Origin: Fennellomyces sp. T-0311
Taxonomy: Eukaryota; Mucoromycota; Mucoromycetes; Mucorales; Lichtheimiaceae
Direction of reading: 5' to 3'
Length of the DNA: 64,000 nt
NCBI GenBank assembly: GCA_025266875.1
Contig: JALLLT010000001.1
Span: 1,240,001 to 1,304,000 of the forward strand
Shown here: piece by piece, positions 1 through 12,000 of the stretch
Layout: every line of letters starts with the position of its first letter
Numbering within the stretch: the first letter of the stretch is position 1
Translations under genes and position numbers: made by a program
Notes under the pieces: generated by a model
What the model was told of the DNA's origin: nothing
What the model saw: only the letters and a program-made list of their open reading frames with translations
The model's database searches: none

Positions 1-1286
1 AGCTGTGTGGTGATATACTTCTAGGCTATTATAGCTTGTCCTACCAAGCGCGTTGCTACTTCAGTGTACATGCGCATATCGAACATAGTCGCAGATGGTG
101 ACATTTTTAAATTTAACTGTGCTACCTTTCACCAGCAATATTGCGGAATAAAAATCCCGTTGATCGGCGTATTAACAGTCGTCTACTATGCTATCTCGCA
201 AGAAAGAGCTGTAAGCCAGTGACAGGATTGTTTAAACAGTTCAAGCTTGCTCATTGCAAGAGTGATGTTTCAGAAATTCATAAAGTATCGCCTCGTTGTC
301 GGCAGCCTATACTTTTAAGCGCTGCGACAAACAAAGAATCTGTACCCAGTAGAAAGCTCTATAAATATCAAGAAGTCTGTGCAACACTACTTGTGGATGC
401 ATTATATTTAGCAGGGTGATAGACTAGGTGGAACAAGCTGGATAATGCGATCATAGTCTCAAAGATGTGAGAGAATGAGATTGTGAGTGATATATATATA
501 TAAGTAGATCATTAAAGAGACGCCGGGACGGTTACTTCATTGTAATTAGTGGCAATTCGCTTGGCAGAGCATGGTTAAGGAGGAGTAATTCATTTATTGC
601 AGCGATCTCAGGCCGATATCTTGTATGCATTCAAATTGCAGCAAGCTGATCTGCAGGCTTTTATGGATAAACATGGCGATCATTTATACAAGCCATGGTC
701 CGGAATAGCTGTGGTTCTGAGACTCTCCTGGCGCTTCATTAGGCGGGTTCCGAGACAGCAATAGATAAGGGTCACACAAGGCTGGTCCACGAATAGAAGT
801 CAGAGAAAGGAGCACAGTTGGCAGGCCGATGGGAGGCTTGGGATGATTGCGGCATTGGAGGGTTAGTGGACAATGCAGCCGATGGGATCTTCCGAGAAGC
901 TCAAGTGAATGTGAAACAGGGTTCACGGTCGTTCTGTCCGACTGAAAATAAAAAGACTAGCGCATGGCTGGCGACCCCTTGCATATGGAATATCATGCGG
1001 GCTCAGCAAGCGCAGTGGAGGCTCACGAAGCCGGACAGTGGGTCGAGGGGAGGCGGTTTTGGGTTCATAGCACCGCAAATAGACTTTTTTAGTGCGACGA
1101 TTCGAATGAAGAAAGACCCATGGACACTCACACATCCAACCACATTTTGAAAGTCAACTCGTTCTCGCCTTCCCAATTCGCGCTTCTCTTTCTTTTTTCT
1201 TTCACCCCTTCCAAGCCCAAACGGTCGTTTCCCCGCCAAATTATCTTTTTCGGTCGTTCCTTTCTTCCGCAACAGACTAGAAAGTC
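1..1286. other. Intergenic region upstream of SSD1
   Basis: No gene could be supported here. The open frames at 141-419 and 818-1150 show no family resemblance, have no convincing splice partners and overlap frames on the other strand. The last part (about 1165-1215) is a pyrimidine-rich tract, which is common just upstream of highly expressed fungal genes and probably belongs to the SSD1 promoter or 5' leader. Confidence 0.5.
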
Positions 1287-4200
1287 ATGGAACACGACCT
1301 CGAAACTCTGGAACATCAAACGGCTCCAGAGAGCACCCGTGGTCTGTTTGACCCTCCAGAACAGAACGTAAGTTTTTCGAGCGAGTGGGAGAATTGGGAA
1401 TGGGAGCACAAAAAAAAGAAGGCGAATGCTCATTGCAACACTCCGCATGGCCCCACTTGCAGCCCCCACCCCCTTTATCTACTCGCAGTGCCGATAAGCG
1501 TCGCTCGTTCCATGTCCTTGGCCCGGTCGACAATTCCCGGTCGAGACAGCAGCAGCAACACAACCACCAGCGTGGCCATCAGCGTAGCAAGTCCGCTATC
1601 ACGTCCGATATGCTGTCCAATCAAAACGGAAGCCGTCGGAATACAAACTTTGGGTTACATACCTTGGCGGAGGAAGAGGATGGCCATCACAGGAGAAGGC
1701 AGCAGCAACAACAGCAGCAGCAGCGCGATGAGCAGTCGGTCACCGTGGACTCGCTCAAGGACATGATCAACACCCTCAAGACCCTGCCCGCCTACTCGAA
1801 CGAGGAGAGCAGCACCGCTGGAAGTCGCAGAAACAGTCGGAAGCATCAATCACTTAATAATTTCGGACTTCCTCAGGGCACTAGACGTTTGTCGTACAAC
1901 GGCTCGAGCAACTTTCGCAACAGCAGCAATGGCATCGACATCCAGTCCGTCTTGCCGATCCCCTCAGCCGAGGAGAAGGCCGATCGTCGTCGCAGCAGTG
2001 CCATGCGGATGCGCGCAGGTAGCATCAATGAACAGGACGAGGACAGCTATGTTTCACGTGAGGCCGCCAGAGCTGAAGCTGAGGCCAAGCTCATGGGCAC
2101 CTATAAGAAGCCCGAGTCCAATGGCAACGGCGACTCATCCCAGTCGGTCCCCAATTCGCGCAGACAATCGTCGCGTAGCTCGACTCTGAGCGATGCCGCT
2201 GCACGTTCCTCTAGTCGCCGCTATTCTGAGTCGTCTGGCAGCGGAGGATTCGATCTCAACTCGCTCAATCCGACCACAAGCTCCAGCAGCAGCAAGCGCG
2301 TGTCACTCCAACTGCCAACGCTGAACGAGAACAGCGAGGAACCTTCAGCTGGCCGTGCTAACCGACGCATCACCTTCAACAAGCCGCTCAACCTTGGAAA
2401 TGACACGAACAAGGCCATGGGTCACAATCGACGCTCGTCGCGCAACTTTGAGTACGATTGGAGGAACAGTAAGTGCCATGCGGACTAGCTTTTGAATCTA
2501 GTTTTATCTGATTGCCTGTTTTTTTAGGTGCTACGTCGCCCGGGTTACCTTATTCGCCTCGCTCATCCACGTACCGCAACTCGTTCAACCTGGTGCCTTT
2601 TACCCCGACTCGTGTCAACTTTGCCCGTGATGACGCCAATCCGCACCAGCGACGCCCTCTGTTCATTGCCCATCTTCCGTTCTCGGCGTTGACACCCCTG
2701 TTCCGTGCACGCCAGCTGGTGCGCGGTATGCTGCGAGTCAACAAGCGCAATCGCAGCGATGCCTATGTGTCATGTGAGGATCTGGATGCTGATATCTATG
2801 TATGCGGTTCGCGCGACCGTAACCGTGCCCTGGAGGGCGATGTCGTGGCCATTCGTCTAGTCGATGTTGAAAAAGTGCTGCGAGAGAAGAAGGAGAAGGA
2901 GGAGGCCAAGCTGGCCCGTAATGGCGGCCAGGTCAAGGTGCGCCAGCCTGATGAGGAGGACGAGAATGAGATTATCTTTGGCGGTGACGACGACGTAGAT
3001 ACCGTCAAGCCAAAGTACTGCGGTGTGGTTGTAGCCATTTTGGAACGTGCGCAGAATCAAGTGTTCTCTGGGTAAGTAGCGTGATTTTTTTTATGAGCTT
3101 GATAACCAAATGATATGCCGTTTATAGTACGCTGACACTCATGCGTCCCAATAACAAGCGTGCACAAGAAGAAAAGGCTGCGGAGGAGGCTCAGAAGGCA
3201 GAGACGGGCCAGGCACCGATCAAGGAGGCTCCTCGTATCGTATGGTTCAAGGCAACGGACAAGCGTGTGCCCTTGATTGCCATTCCAATCGAGCAGGCCC
3301 CCGCCGATTTTGTCGAGAATAGCGAGGCGTATGCGAACCGTCTGTTTGTGGTAATTTTCGGTAATTCGCTGTGGGAAAAAGGATAGGCTTTTGATTTTGC
3401 TATATTTAGGGCTCCATTAAGAGATGGCCTATCACATCGTTGCATCCGTTCGGTACGCTGGAGCGCGAGCTTGGCGCCATCGAGGACCTGGATATCCAGA
3501 CTAAGGCCATTCTGGCCGACAACAATGTCACCGACACCGAGTTCTCCGAGGCCGTCAACGGCTGTCTGCCCGCAGTGCCATACCAGATCGAAGCAGAGTC
3601 GCTGGAGAACCGTCGGGAGATGAAGGATGTGCGAGTGTTCACTTTGGAGGCCGCTAATGCAGAAGGTAAAGCCTAAAAAAAAAGCTTGTTTGGGTTTGAA
3701 TTTGACGGTATTTTTGAATCCAGTGCTGGACAATGCTTTCTCTGTTCAAAAGCTGGGCGATGATACTTACGAAGTCGGTGTCCACGTTGCCGATGTGACC
3801 CATTTCATTAAGCCCCACTCTCCTTTGGACAAGGAGGCCCGTGCGCGTTCCGTGCGTGTTGAACTTGTCCACAAGTCTGTCCCAATCCTCCCAACCGTAT
3901 TGACCCAGCAGGTGACCAATTTAGTTCCCAACGAACCAAGGTACAACCGTTGCACATTCCATTTGAGCCGCCACCTTTTTTTTTTTTTTACTAAACTCCT
4001 TTCGTTCTAGACTCACTTTCTCCGTCGTATGGAAGCTCAGTTCTGCTGGCAAAGTCTTGGATACTTGGTTTGGCAAGACGATCGTCAAGTGCGTTATTTA
4101 GGAATAGTGTAGTTTGGACGGTAAACTAACGAGCGAATCATAGATCGTGTGCCAAGCTCTCATATGAAGACGCACAAAAGGCTATCAACAACGAGCCGCT

Positions 4201-5530
4201 CACCAGCATCTCCGAGGCTGATATCCGATCAGGGGTGGAACAAGATGTTCGCATGCTTCACGCTATCACTCAACAGCTGAACGAGAGTCGCCGCGCTTCT
4301 GGTGGCATGACTCAGATGCGTGATGAGTTGGAATTTACATTCAGCTCTGAGTATGAACCTAGCTCCATTGCAATCAAGTCCAAGGACAATACCACACTGA
4401 TCTCCAAGGAGCTTTTGTTGCTAGCCAACCAAAGTGTTGCCCAGAAGATATCCAGCCAGTTCCCCGAACAGGCCCTGTTGCGTCGTCATGCACCACCCAA
4501 CGAGCGCAAGATTCGCGAGTTACAAGAGTACGCGACCAGATACTTGGGCGTCCCCATCGACATATCATCCGCCAAATCGATCGAAAACACCATCGAATCG
4601 ATCGAAGATCAGCATGTTCGCAAGATCATGTCAATTATTGTCCTCAAGACCCTCCAGGCACCAAAATACTTCTGTACCGGCACTTTGGACATCATGAAGT
4701 ACTCTCATTACGCACTTAGCGTGCCCCTTTTCACCCACTTTACCTCCCCCTCTCGTCGGTTCTCTGACATCATTGTTCACCGTCAACTCGAAACCGCGCT
4801 TACTGGCGAAAAGCGCTTCTACTTGGACCGCGATACGGTTCAGAAGCTGGCACAGCACAGCAACGTCAAGAAAGAGGCTGCACTGTATGCCCGCGAACAA
4901 AGCCATCTGTTGTTCCTTGCTGTCTATTTGAGCAAGCGCGGCGTTCGCAAGCCCGATGCAGTCAATGGCGATATCATCGTGGTGCGCAAGGAGGCTGTGG
5001 TGGTTGCGGTGTCGGATCAATACTTTGATGTGATGATTCCTGGAATGAACCTCGAGCGTCGCATCCATTTGGCAAACTTGCCGGTGTGGAGAGCCAACTA
5101 TGACAGTCAGCAACGACAATTGACGATGTTCTGGAAGAAGGGTGTGGACACTACCACTGGCAAGCAACGTCACTGGAGCTTGTCAGACGACGAAGATGAT
5201 GATTTGGACGAGGAGGCATTGTTGGAGGAGATGCAAGACAGCTCGCCCCCCTCGACAGCCGTTCCCTTGTCAACCAACGGAAGCGCGCAGCTCAAATCCG
5301 AGCAGCGTGCATCAAATCAAAATACCCAGCATGTATCGATCACCCCCACACCTTCAGTCTCGAAGCGTGCATCGATGCTCCATGCCCGTCTGTCGGACAG
5401 CACTGCTTACAGCGCCGACCAGGCCTCGCAGACGATCCAGGCATTGGACAAGATCCAAGTCCTTGTTACGGTGGAGATGATCAAGACGCCGCCGCTAATC
5501 AGAATCTTGGGTGCCAACCCCTACGCTTAA
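1287..5530 (+). CDS. SSD1: Ssd1-like RNA-binding pseudonuclease (RNB family), 1263 aa, 8 exons
   Basis: Exons by phase-consistent GT-AG sites: 1287-1367, 1463-2468, 2528-3071, 3128-3350, 3410-3665, 3724-3940, 4011-4088, 4144-5530, giving 1263 residues, very close to yeast Ssd1. Ssd1 binds mRNAs for cell-wall proteins and controls their translation and localisation, under the NDR kinase Cbk1. Residues 1-360 are disordered, Ser/Arg/Gln-rich, with HNRRSS near residue 349 matching the NDR-kinase consensus HxRxxS. A cold-shock-like region follows (about 400-480). The RNB domain carries the typical GSIKRWPIT and HVADVTHF segments, but the catalytic Asp cluster of active RNase II/R is reduced to EVLDNAFS near residue 704, as expected for a non-catalytic Ssd1. 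The C-terminal RNA-binding part is followed by an acidic tail (DDEDDDLDEE, about 1147). The start is the first ATG in frame; the short first exon is the least certain part. Confidence 0.93.
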
Positions 5531-5991
5531 AGACAGGATATCTCCTTGCTTTATCTCTATAATCTTGCCTCCATTGTAACTTTTTGTATGAAACTACTTA
5601 GTGTTATTTATCTCTTTTCTCTTTAAAACACGGGCACTTTTATATTTCTCTCCCTCTACTGTATACCTACCCTTCACCCCCTTCTTGTTTCTTTTTTTTT
5701 GACAAAGCCTTCCCCGTTTGTAAAACCCCCGATTAAAAATATATATTGAATATATATATATATATATATATACGTCCATGTAAAATGCTGTGTGTTATTA
5801 AAAGAATGCAATGTGTATGTGTTTCTGGGAATCGAGGTACTTTAGAATCTGTCTATGGCCTACGTATCTCCAAATGTATCCATGCGCAAATGTACCGATG
5901 CTGATATGATTTATGTTATCTATCGATGTATTAGTAAAAGTGCACATCTTAATAGATCTTCCCTTACCTTTGACAATTCCACATCGCCCGC
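5531..5991. other. Convergent intergenic region between SSD1 and the repeat-peptide gene
   Basis: This holds the 3' ends of two converging genes. It is T/C-rich after the SSD1 stop and contains a TA microsatellite. No gene was seen. Confidence 0.6.
5751..5772. repeat. TA dinucleotide microsatellite
   Basis: An uninterrupted run of 11 TA units lies in the convergent intergenic region. It is a simple repeat with no evident function. Confidence 0.9.
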
Positions 5992-6692
5992 TTAAATAAT
6001 GAGGTCTTCCTCACGTCTATGCAAGATATCCTTGATAAAGTCGTCGCGCAAATGGCCCATACCACGCTTTTCATACAAGTCGGTTTCTGGATCATCACCA
6101 AGATCGCGCTTCTGAGACTCTTCCAGGTCGTCCTGGTAATCATCGCCGAGGCTGCGCTTCTCATACAAGTCAACTTCTGGATCGTCACCGACATCACGCT
6201 TCTCTTTCGAGTCGACTTCGGGATCATCGCCACGTTTCTCATAAAGATCGACTTCGGGGTCGTCGCCACGCTTCTCATAGAGGTCAACTTCCGGGTCGTC
6301 ACCAGTATCACGCTTCGTCTTTAAATCATCTTCGACATCATCGCTGAGACCACGCTTCTCCAGGATGTCTTCAAGCCAGTCATCACCCATGGTGCGCTTT
6401 TCCAAGATATCTTCAAGCCAGTCGTCGCCCATGGTACGTTTATGCAGATCGCTGGAAAACTTTCTGTGTATCAAATCTAACATTTCGATCAGCCCTTTGT
6501 TTATAACCACAGACAATGCATTTTACCATCCACATTGATCTGTTTCATCTTGGCCAACTTGCTCGAATCCACATGTCCAGTATGGCCCCCTGACTTTGGA
6601 GAAACCTTGTGCACGCGGCTCAAAAGGGGAGCGGCTTGAGAGTAGCCGACCATGGCAACCATGGCAACAACGAAAAGGTGAGAAGTGTACAT
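5992..6692 (-). CDS. Secreted Kex2-processed repeat-peptide precursor, 216 aa
   Basis: Two exons, 6692-6527 and 6476-5992, joined by a 50-bp GT-AG intron in matching phase. The ATG at 6692 is preferred over 6734 because it opens directly into a hydrophobic signal peptide (MYTSHLFVVAMVAMVGYSQA) and a TATA-like box sits 43 bp upstream. After a leader of about 50 residues ending SDLHKR come nine acidic peptides, each followed by Lys-Arg: TMGDDWLEDILE (twice), GLSDDVEDDLKT, DTGDDPEVDLYE, GDDPEVDLYE, GDDPEVDSKE, DVGDDPEVDLYE, SLGDDYQDDLEESQ and DLGDDPETDLYE; a C-terminal segment starting GMGHLRDD closes the protein. Lys-Arg is the cleavage signal of the Golgi protease Kex2, so the product is probably a set of secreted 10-14-residue peptides. 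This layout matches fungal Kex2-processed repeat proteins and pheromone precursors. Activity is unknown. No peptide-modifying enzyme gene lies beside it. Confidence 0.85.
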
Positions 6693-6734
6693 GACTGATG
6701 AATGGGAGTCCCAGTGGTCTATTTTTCGGTTCAC

Positions 6735-6741
6735 TTTTATA
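6735..6741 (-). promoter_or_regulatory. TATA-like box of the repeat-peptide gene
   Basis: TATAAAA is read on the minus strand 43 bp before the ATG at 6692. This spacing would put transcription start downstream of the alternative ATG at 6734 and so supports the shorter protein. It was identified by sequence and position only. Confidence 0.4.
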
Positions 6742-7007
6742 ACAAGAAGGAATTCTCTTGGCAGTACAGACGTTAATATATCCTTCCACCAACAACAGCA
6801 TCGAGAATTTAATTATTGTGCTGTGCCATGATGACACTGGGGAATTCGGGTGTAGAGTGGTCCGTGCTCGGACCCCTCTCTCATTTGTACTGTATGAGTA
6901 AAACCAGGAGTACAGATACTGGGACATTCCTATGATTCTTTAGAAACACACCTTCACAGCAAATTGCTTTCACACACACTGAGATACCCCCCCCCCACAG
7001 TTACTTT

Positions 7008-8071
7008 ATGCTAACACCAGAAATGTTACGTCAAGCTTTCACTGCTGAATCGCGCAATCCCAAGCTCATTCAACAGCTACCCAAAGTCATTGAAACGACA
7101 CAAACAATTCCAACCAGTGCCGGCAATGACATGATTCCGCTGACAATAACGCGACTACAAGATACTGACGACGCCATTTCGCCTGTCATTGTCCACTTGT
7201 AAGCGTTTACTTTACTTTTAAGCTTTGATACAAAGTTATGTTAAGGTTTGTTCTCTTTACAGGCATGGGGGCAGGTGGGTTATTGGAGGCGAAACAACAC
7301 ATCTACGTCCGCGAACTGAAGTATAACTCTAACCATCAAACCTAAAGCTACACGTACTCAATGACCACAAGTTGGTTGTCACTGCTCACGCTGCAGTTGT
7401 TTTTGTTCATCGCAGCCTCTCTCCGGAAAAACGATACGCAGTTGCACTGGAAGAGTGCTATGATGCGATCATACGGACAGCCAAAAATCAGTGTGGATGC
7501 CACAAAGCTGATTGTTGCTGGAGATTCTGCAGGGGGAATATAAAGGCAGCAATTACTCGTGAGTATATAAGTTCCACCGTTTCTTATCCATGCAAAGCCT
7601 AACAATATTGGTTTTAATTGCAATTCGAAGGTTCTTGCCAAGCAACGACAATTTGCCGTCATCCGCGGTCAAATTTTCTTTTATCCAGCCCTAGATGAAC
7701 TTTAACACTTATTCGTATAACAAGTTTGCTACCGGCTAGGACTTGACGTGTGATTTAATGCAATGGTTCTGGGATCACTATATTGACGAAAAGGATCGAC
7801 AGCAAATCACTGTATCACCACTCAGAGCTACGTTGGATGATTTTGATGGATTGCCATCTGCGCTTCTTATCACATGCGAGTCTGATATATTACTGGATGA
7901 AGGAGAGGAGGAACATGCTCCTAACCTGTCAACTGCCGGTGTGGATGTTTCGGGAGTCGTATATTAGGTACACTGCATGGATTTCTTGACATGCCATTCT
8001 TTAGAAATGGTGCAGCCGGAACGGCGTTGGATTTGGCAGTTGCGATGCTTCATAAATTCTGGAAGGAATAA
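7008..8071 (+). pseudogene. Broken alpha/beta-hydrolase (esterase/lipase, fold-3, HSL-like)
   Basis: Pieces of one hydrolase occur in order but in different frames. The N-terminus is 7008-7198, with a plausible intron 7199-7262. Next comes HGGRWVIGG, an oxyanion-hole motif with Arg in place of the usual third Gly. A segment follows near 7370-7475 in one frame (HRSLSPEKRYAVALEE), then the nucleophile motif GDSAGG near 7520 in another. The acid region DFDGLPSALLITCESD lies near 7840-7890 and the His region GTLHGFLDMPFF near 7970, ending in a stop at 8069-8071. At least three frameshifts, after WVIGG, between TAKN and KISVD, and just after GDSAGG, plus another before the last segment, make an active enzyme unlikely. 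All catalytic motifs survive in separate frames, so the loss looks recent. Sequencing error cannot be excluded from sequence alone. Confidence 0.85.
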
Positions 8072-8994
8072 GCAGCAGGTTCTTCCATTCGAATATATAA
8101 AGTGTACTACTATCACGAAAGCGCCATATTGACATTTCATACATGCATTGGTGGCTTTTCTTGTGACAGAACATGCAAACCGGTGCGGTTATGCACGTAC
8201 GTACAGCTACCCAACGTGGGTCGTGGTACAACTCGATCTCGGGTACCTTATGCCCACGTTTTTTATCGGTTACACGAATCATGATGTTTCAGGAACTGGG
8301 ATATATACATCAATTGAAAGCCACATCGGCATCCGGAAACCTTAACCTTGTGCAAGCTCGCTTACACTTACATTCGATACAAAGGATTCAGTATATACAC
8401 TATACCTTGGATTGAGGTGAACGGATTCGTCTGGCGAAGAGGCTTTAATGCACGTTTTACAAAAATGCGCGCTTATAGGGTATCACGAACGCAATGTTAT
8501 ATCATTGTGAGTGATGGATGGCACAAATATTTACACTACCTGTGGCGTTCCACGAGGTGTTAGTGCCAGAGATACGTTATCTAAGAGCGATCGACAGCAT
8601 AGATAGAAGAGTGCTGGAGAAACTTTTCGGTAAGTTTGTTGGAACAAGGAAAATTATGTTGCTTGACAGTGTACCACTTCAAAACGCTTTGTCCATGGTG
8701 ATCTGGTTAAATAGTTTTTCCGAGTAGCCCGGCATACGTTACCAGGGCGACTTGCATGATATATCTGTTGCCATGAAGGATATAGCTGTGCGAGCTTCGC
8801 TTTTGTAACACAGGGTGAGAAGCGCAAGTCGAGGAGTGCCAAATTTATATAAACGAAGTAGCATCAAACAAACAAAAGAGAGTGTATCTTCACACAAACA
8901 ATAAAGAAAACAGGTGGGAAGTGCATGACCAAGTAGTCGCCCTTCGAAAAACCTTACACTCTCTCTTTTCTTCTTGTTGAACAATGGTGGAGCC
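8072..8994. other. Intergenic region upstream of FAB1
   Basis: Several overlapping short frames on both strands were seen, but none resembles a known protein and none can be spliced to a neighbour. The final 100 bp probably hold the FAB1 promoter and leader. Confidence 0.5.
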
Positions 8995-9022
8995 ATGGAC
9001 GCCAACGACATTACGACTCTGA
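8984..9022 (+). other. Short upstream ORF overlapping the FAB1 start
   Basis: An ATG 11 bp before the chosen FAB1 ATG opens a 12-codon frame that ends in TGA inside the FAB1 coding region, in a different frame. A scanning ribosome could start here and miss FAB1, so it may damp FAB1 translation. The FAB1 ATG has the stronger context (GAGCCATGG). Confidence 0.35.
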
Positions 9023-12000
9023 CCAGCTTCAACTTTGACGTTCCCGAAGGTGACGACAGGGACGACTGGGCGCTTTCCAGAATCTTTTCGAAATTCAAAA
9101 CGGCAGTTTCTGGTCCAGCTCAACATGACGACGACAATGCCAGTATTGAGCATGAACAATCACCACCAAGCTCGATCCAGTCCAACAACAGACAAATTTA
9201 TGTAACTTCGCCTACGCCTCCAGCGTCTTGTCACGATCCTGTGGGTCTTCGAGCACCCACTTCTACAGCAGTAACCGCGGTCAACGCCTTTCAAGAAAAC
9301 TATACCGACGCCACGCCGACTTCATCCACATCCACCATACTGCCGAGCGCCATCGCTGACTATTTGCCTATATCCAAAATCCAGTCGGTCGACAGCGATA
9401 CACAGTCGATCTCCACCACGTTCTCCATCTCGACGTCGCATTCACTCAGTAGAATCATTGCTCGACTGCGCGGCCAAAAGTCCGACAAGGAGTTTTGGAT
9501 GTCGGATGAACAATGCAAGGAGTGTTACAAGTGTCGCAAACCCTTCAAGCTGCTTCGGAGACGACATCATTGCCGGATCTGTGGTAAGGTCTTGTGGTTA
9601 TTGAAAAAACACGTGTGTAACACCGCCCTTATAGGCCAAATCTTTTGCGGCAAGTGTGCATCGCATACAATCTCAGGCAAACGGTACAAGCAGAAGGGCG
9701 ATCTGCGCGTTTGCAACTTTTGCTTCACCGAACACAACATGGCGAGTCGAAGCGATTCGTTGCTCGGCCAAGAAACCATATCCATCGATCAACAAGAGTC
9801 GCCGCAACAAGACGAGCCGATCATTCCGTCACAGCCGCCGCCGATCGCAGCACCAAAGATGCATATCCCGACAACAGCAGTGAAGCAGGGTCATCATTCG
9901 TCGTATGGTGATTCCGATGCTACCACTGTCCAGCTGGAACTAACTGCCGGCCCCCGATCATCCAATGGCAATAGCGGCAAGCTGTCACGCTCAGGATCGA
10001 TCACTGCTGAAACAGAAAAGGATGATGGTGGCCTGAAACGGTTGTTGGATGCAGGCACTTCGTTACTCAAGTCAAGGCCCAGATCCAACACCTCCTCGTC
10101 GTTTATCATGGATGATGGTAGCACCAAAGGCACTACATCGGCGCCGTTTCAGCAGACAAACATTGATGGTATGGATCGGGGAGGCGGCATGTTGGTGGCC
10201 GAGCGCGAGCTCAGTCCGTTCATGGGGAGCCATAGTCTGGACGACGATGAAGAGAACGGTGATGCCGAGTATCAGCTATATGATTTATATAGTCGACCTG
10301 CAAGCATGCCTGGTGGAGCAACTACGCGCATGCCATCGAGCGGATCCAATCAGTCTCAGTCGCTCAAACTGAGCGATATCATGGTATCCCATGAGTCATT
10401 CGGAAGCGATGATGAAGCGTATGACCACAGACTTCGAGCAAAACGAACAGAGGAACTGCGTGGCCACGTGGGTCCCATTGAACGATCGTTGTCGCTACGT
10501 CGACAAAGCATAGGTCACCCTCGTCCATCTTCACGATCATCCTATCGCCAGCAGCGCAAAACCAATATGCGTATCAACACAACCAATTTGCCAAAAAACG
10601 ATTATTCGATGCTTCAAAGCGAAGGCTGGTCCCCTGCACCTTTCATGTCGCCTTTTGCTGAAGACCACAGCGCAATCAAGTCCAGATTGCTGACACCGCG
10701 CAATCGACGCATATCTGCACCTCCACCCAATGTTGAGCTGAGTCTTGGTGCATTGACGCATGCACGTCGCATGCTCAAACAGCTAATGCTTGACCAGAGC
10801 TTTGACGGGTTGTCGCAACAGGCCAAGAGTGAATGGGAAGATATTGTCACCAACTTGCTACTCAAAGTGACCGACAATGTTCGGCCCGACGTACGATCTG
10901 GCGATGACATGGATATTCGCCACTATATCAAGATCAAAAAGGTGCCTGGAGGCTATCCGTCAGACAGCTTTTACGTTAAAGGTGTCATGTGCTCCAAGAA
11001 TGTTGCACACAAGAAGATGGTGCGCAATATTGCTCAACCAAGGATATTGATCCTGCTGTTTTCGCTCGATTACTCGCGTGTGGAAATGGAGAACCAGCTC
11101 ATGTCAATTTCACCCGTCCTTTCTCAAGAGCGTGAACACATCAGCAAGCTAGTTGCACGCATCGTTGCCTTGCGCCCATCCCTTTTACTGGTGAAATCAA
11201 CCGTGTCGCGTCTTGCGCTGGAGTACTTGCTTGAAGCTAATATTCCAGTCATTCACAATGTCAAATACAGCGTGATTGAAGCAGTGGCCCGATGCACGTG
11301 TGCGACGATTGTTCCTTCGGTAGACAAGCTGCAGCTGGGTAGCCTATCGTTCGGTCACTGTGGTGCATTCGAAATCAGGACGTTGATGCATGAATGGCTT
11401 CCTAACCGTCGCAAAACGTATCTCATCTTTGACGAGTGTCAGCCAGACTTGGGCGGTACGATCGTTTTGCGTGGTGCACCTATCGAAACGCTGCGGTTGA
11501 TCAAACGATTAATCGACTTTATGGTGTTTGTGGTCAACAATCTCAAACTGGAAACATCGCTGCTGCGGGACACTTTTGCGAAAAATCGTAGCCTGGAGCA
11601 ACAGCAGTTGGATGATGACGAGCAGCAGAGATACATCTCCCCGCTTGTACCCAAGGATGCGAAGGAGAAGGCAGCTTCGCAAAAAGCAGAGAAGTTTACG
11701 ACGCTATTGGCAGCAGCATCTCCCGACGAGTCGTCCGTCAACGAGTTTATCGAGTTGTATCAGGACACAGTCCTCTCGGCCTCGCAATTTGTTGTCTTTC
11801 CACAGCCGTATTTGCTCATGTGCCTGAAAGAAACAAACGACAAGCTTGCTGTTTTGAACTCATCGCGCAAGCCATCTATTGCATCGTCACCCACCAAAAT
11901 CACGTTTGACCAGCGACAAGGCAACAATAACGGTGGAAACAACAGTGCAGCCACGACACCTGCCGCAAACATCAACGTCATTAATGATCATGGAATGACA

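Noticed and set aside
684..1272. Genes in the first 1.3 kb
   Set aside because: Five short frames overlap on both strands with low-complexity or pyrimidine-derived translations; none is supported.
5992..8071. A RiPP biosynthetic cluster (precursor plus modifying enzymes) at the repeat-peptide gene
   Set aside because: The only neighbour that could be an enzyme is a broken esterase. No UstYa-type oxidase, tyrosinase, methyltransferase or peptidase gene is present next to it, so simple Kex2 processing is the better reading.
9584..9634. A 17-residue insertion in the Fab1 FYVE finger
   Set aside because: The 51 bp are a multiple of three and open, but they have clean GT-AG ends and their removal restores the canonical [17 protein letters not shown] order.
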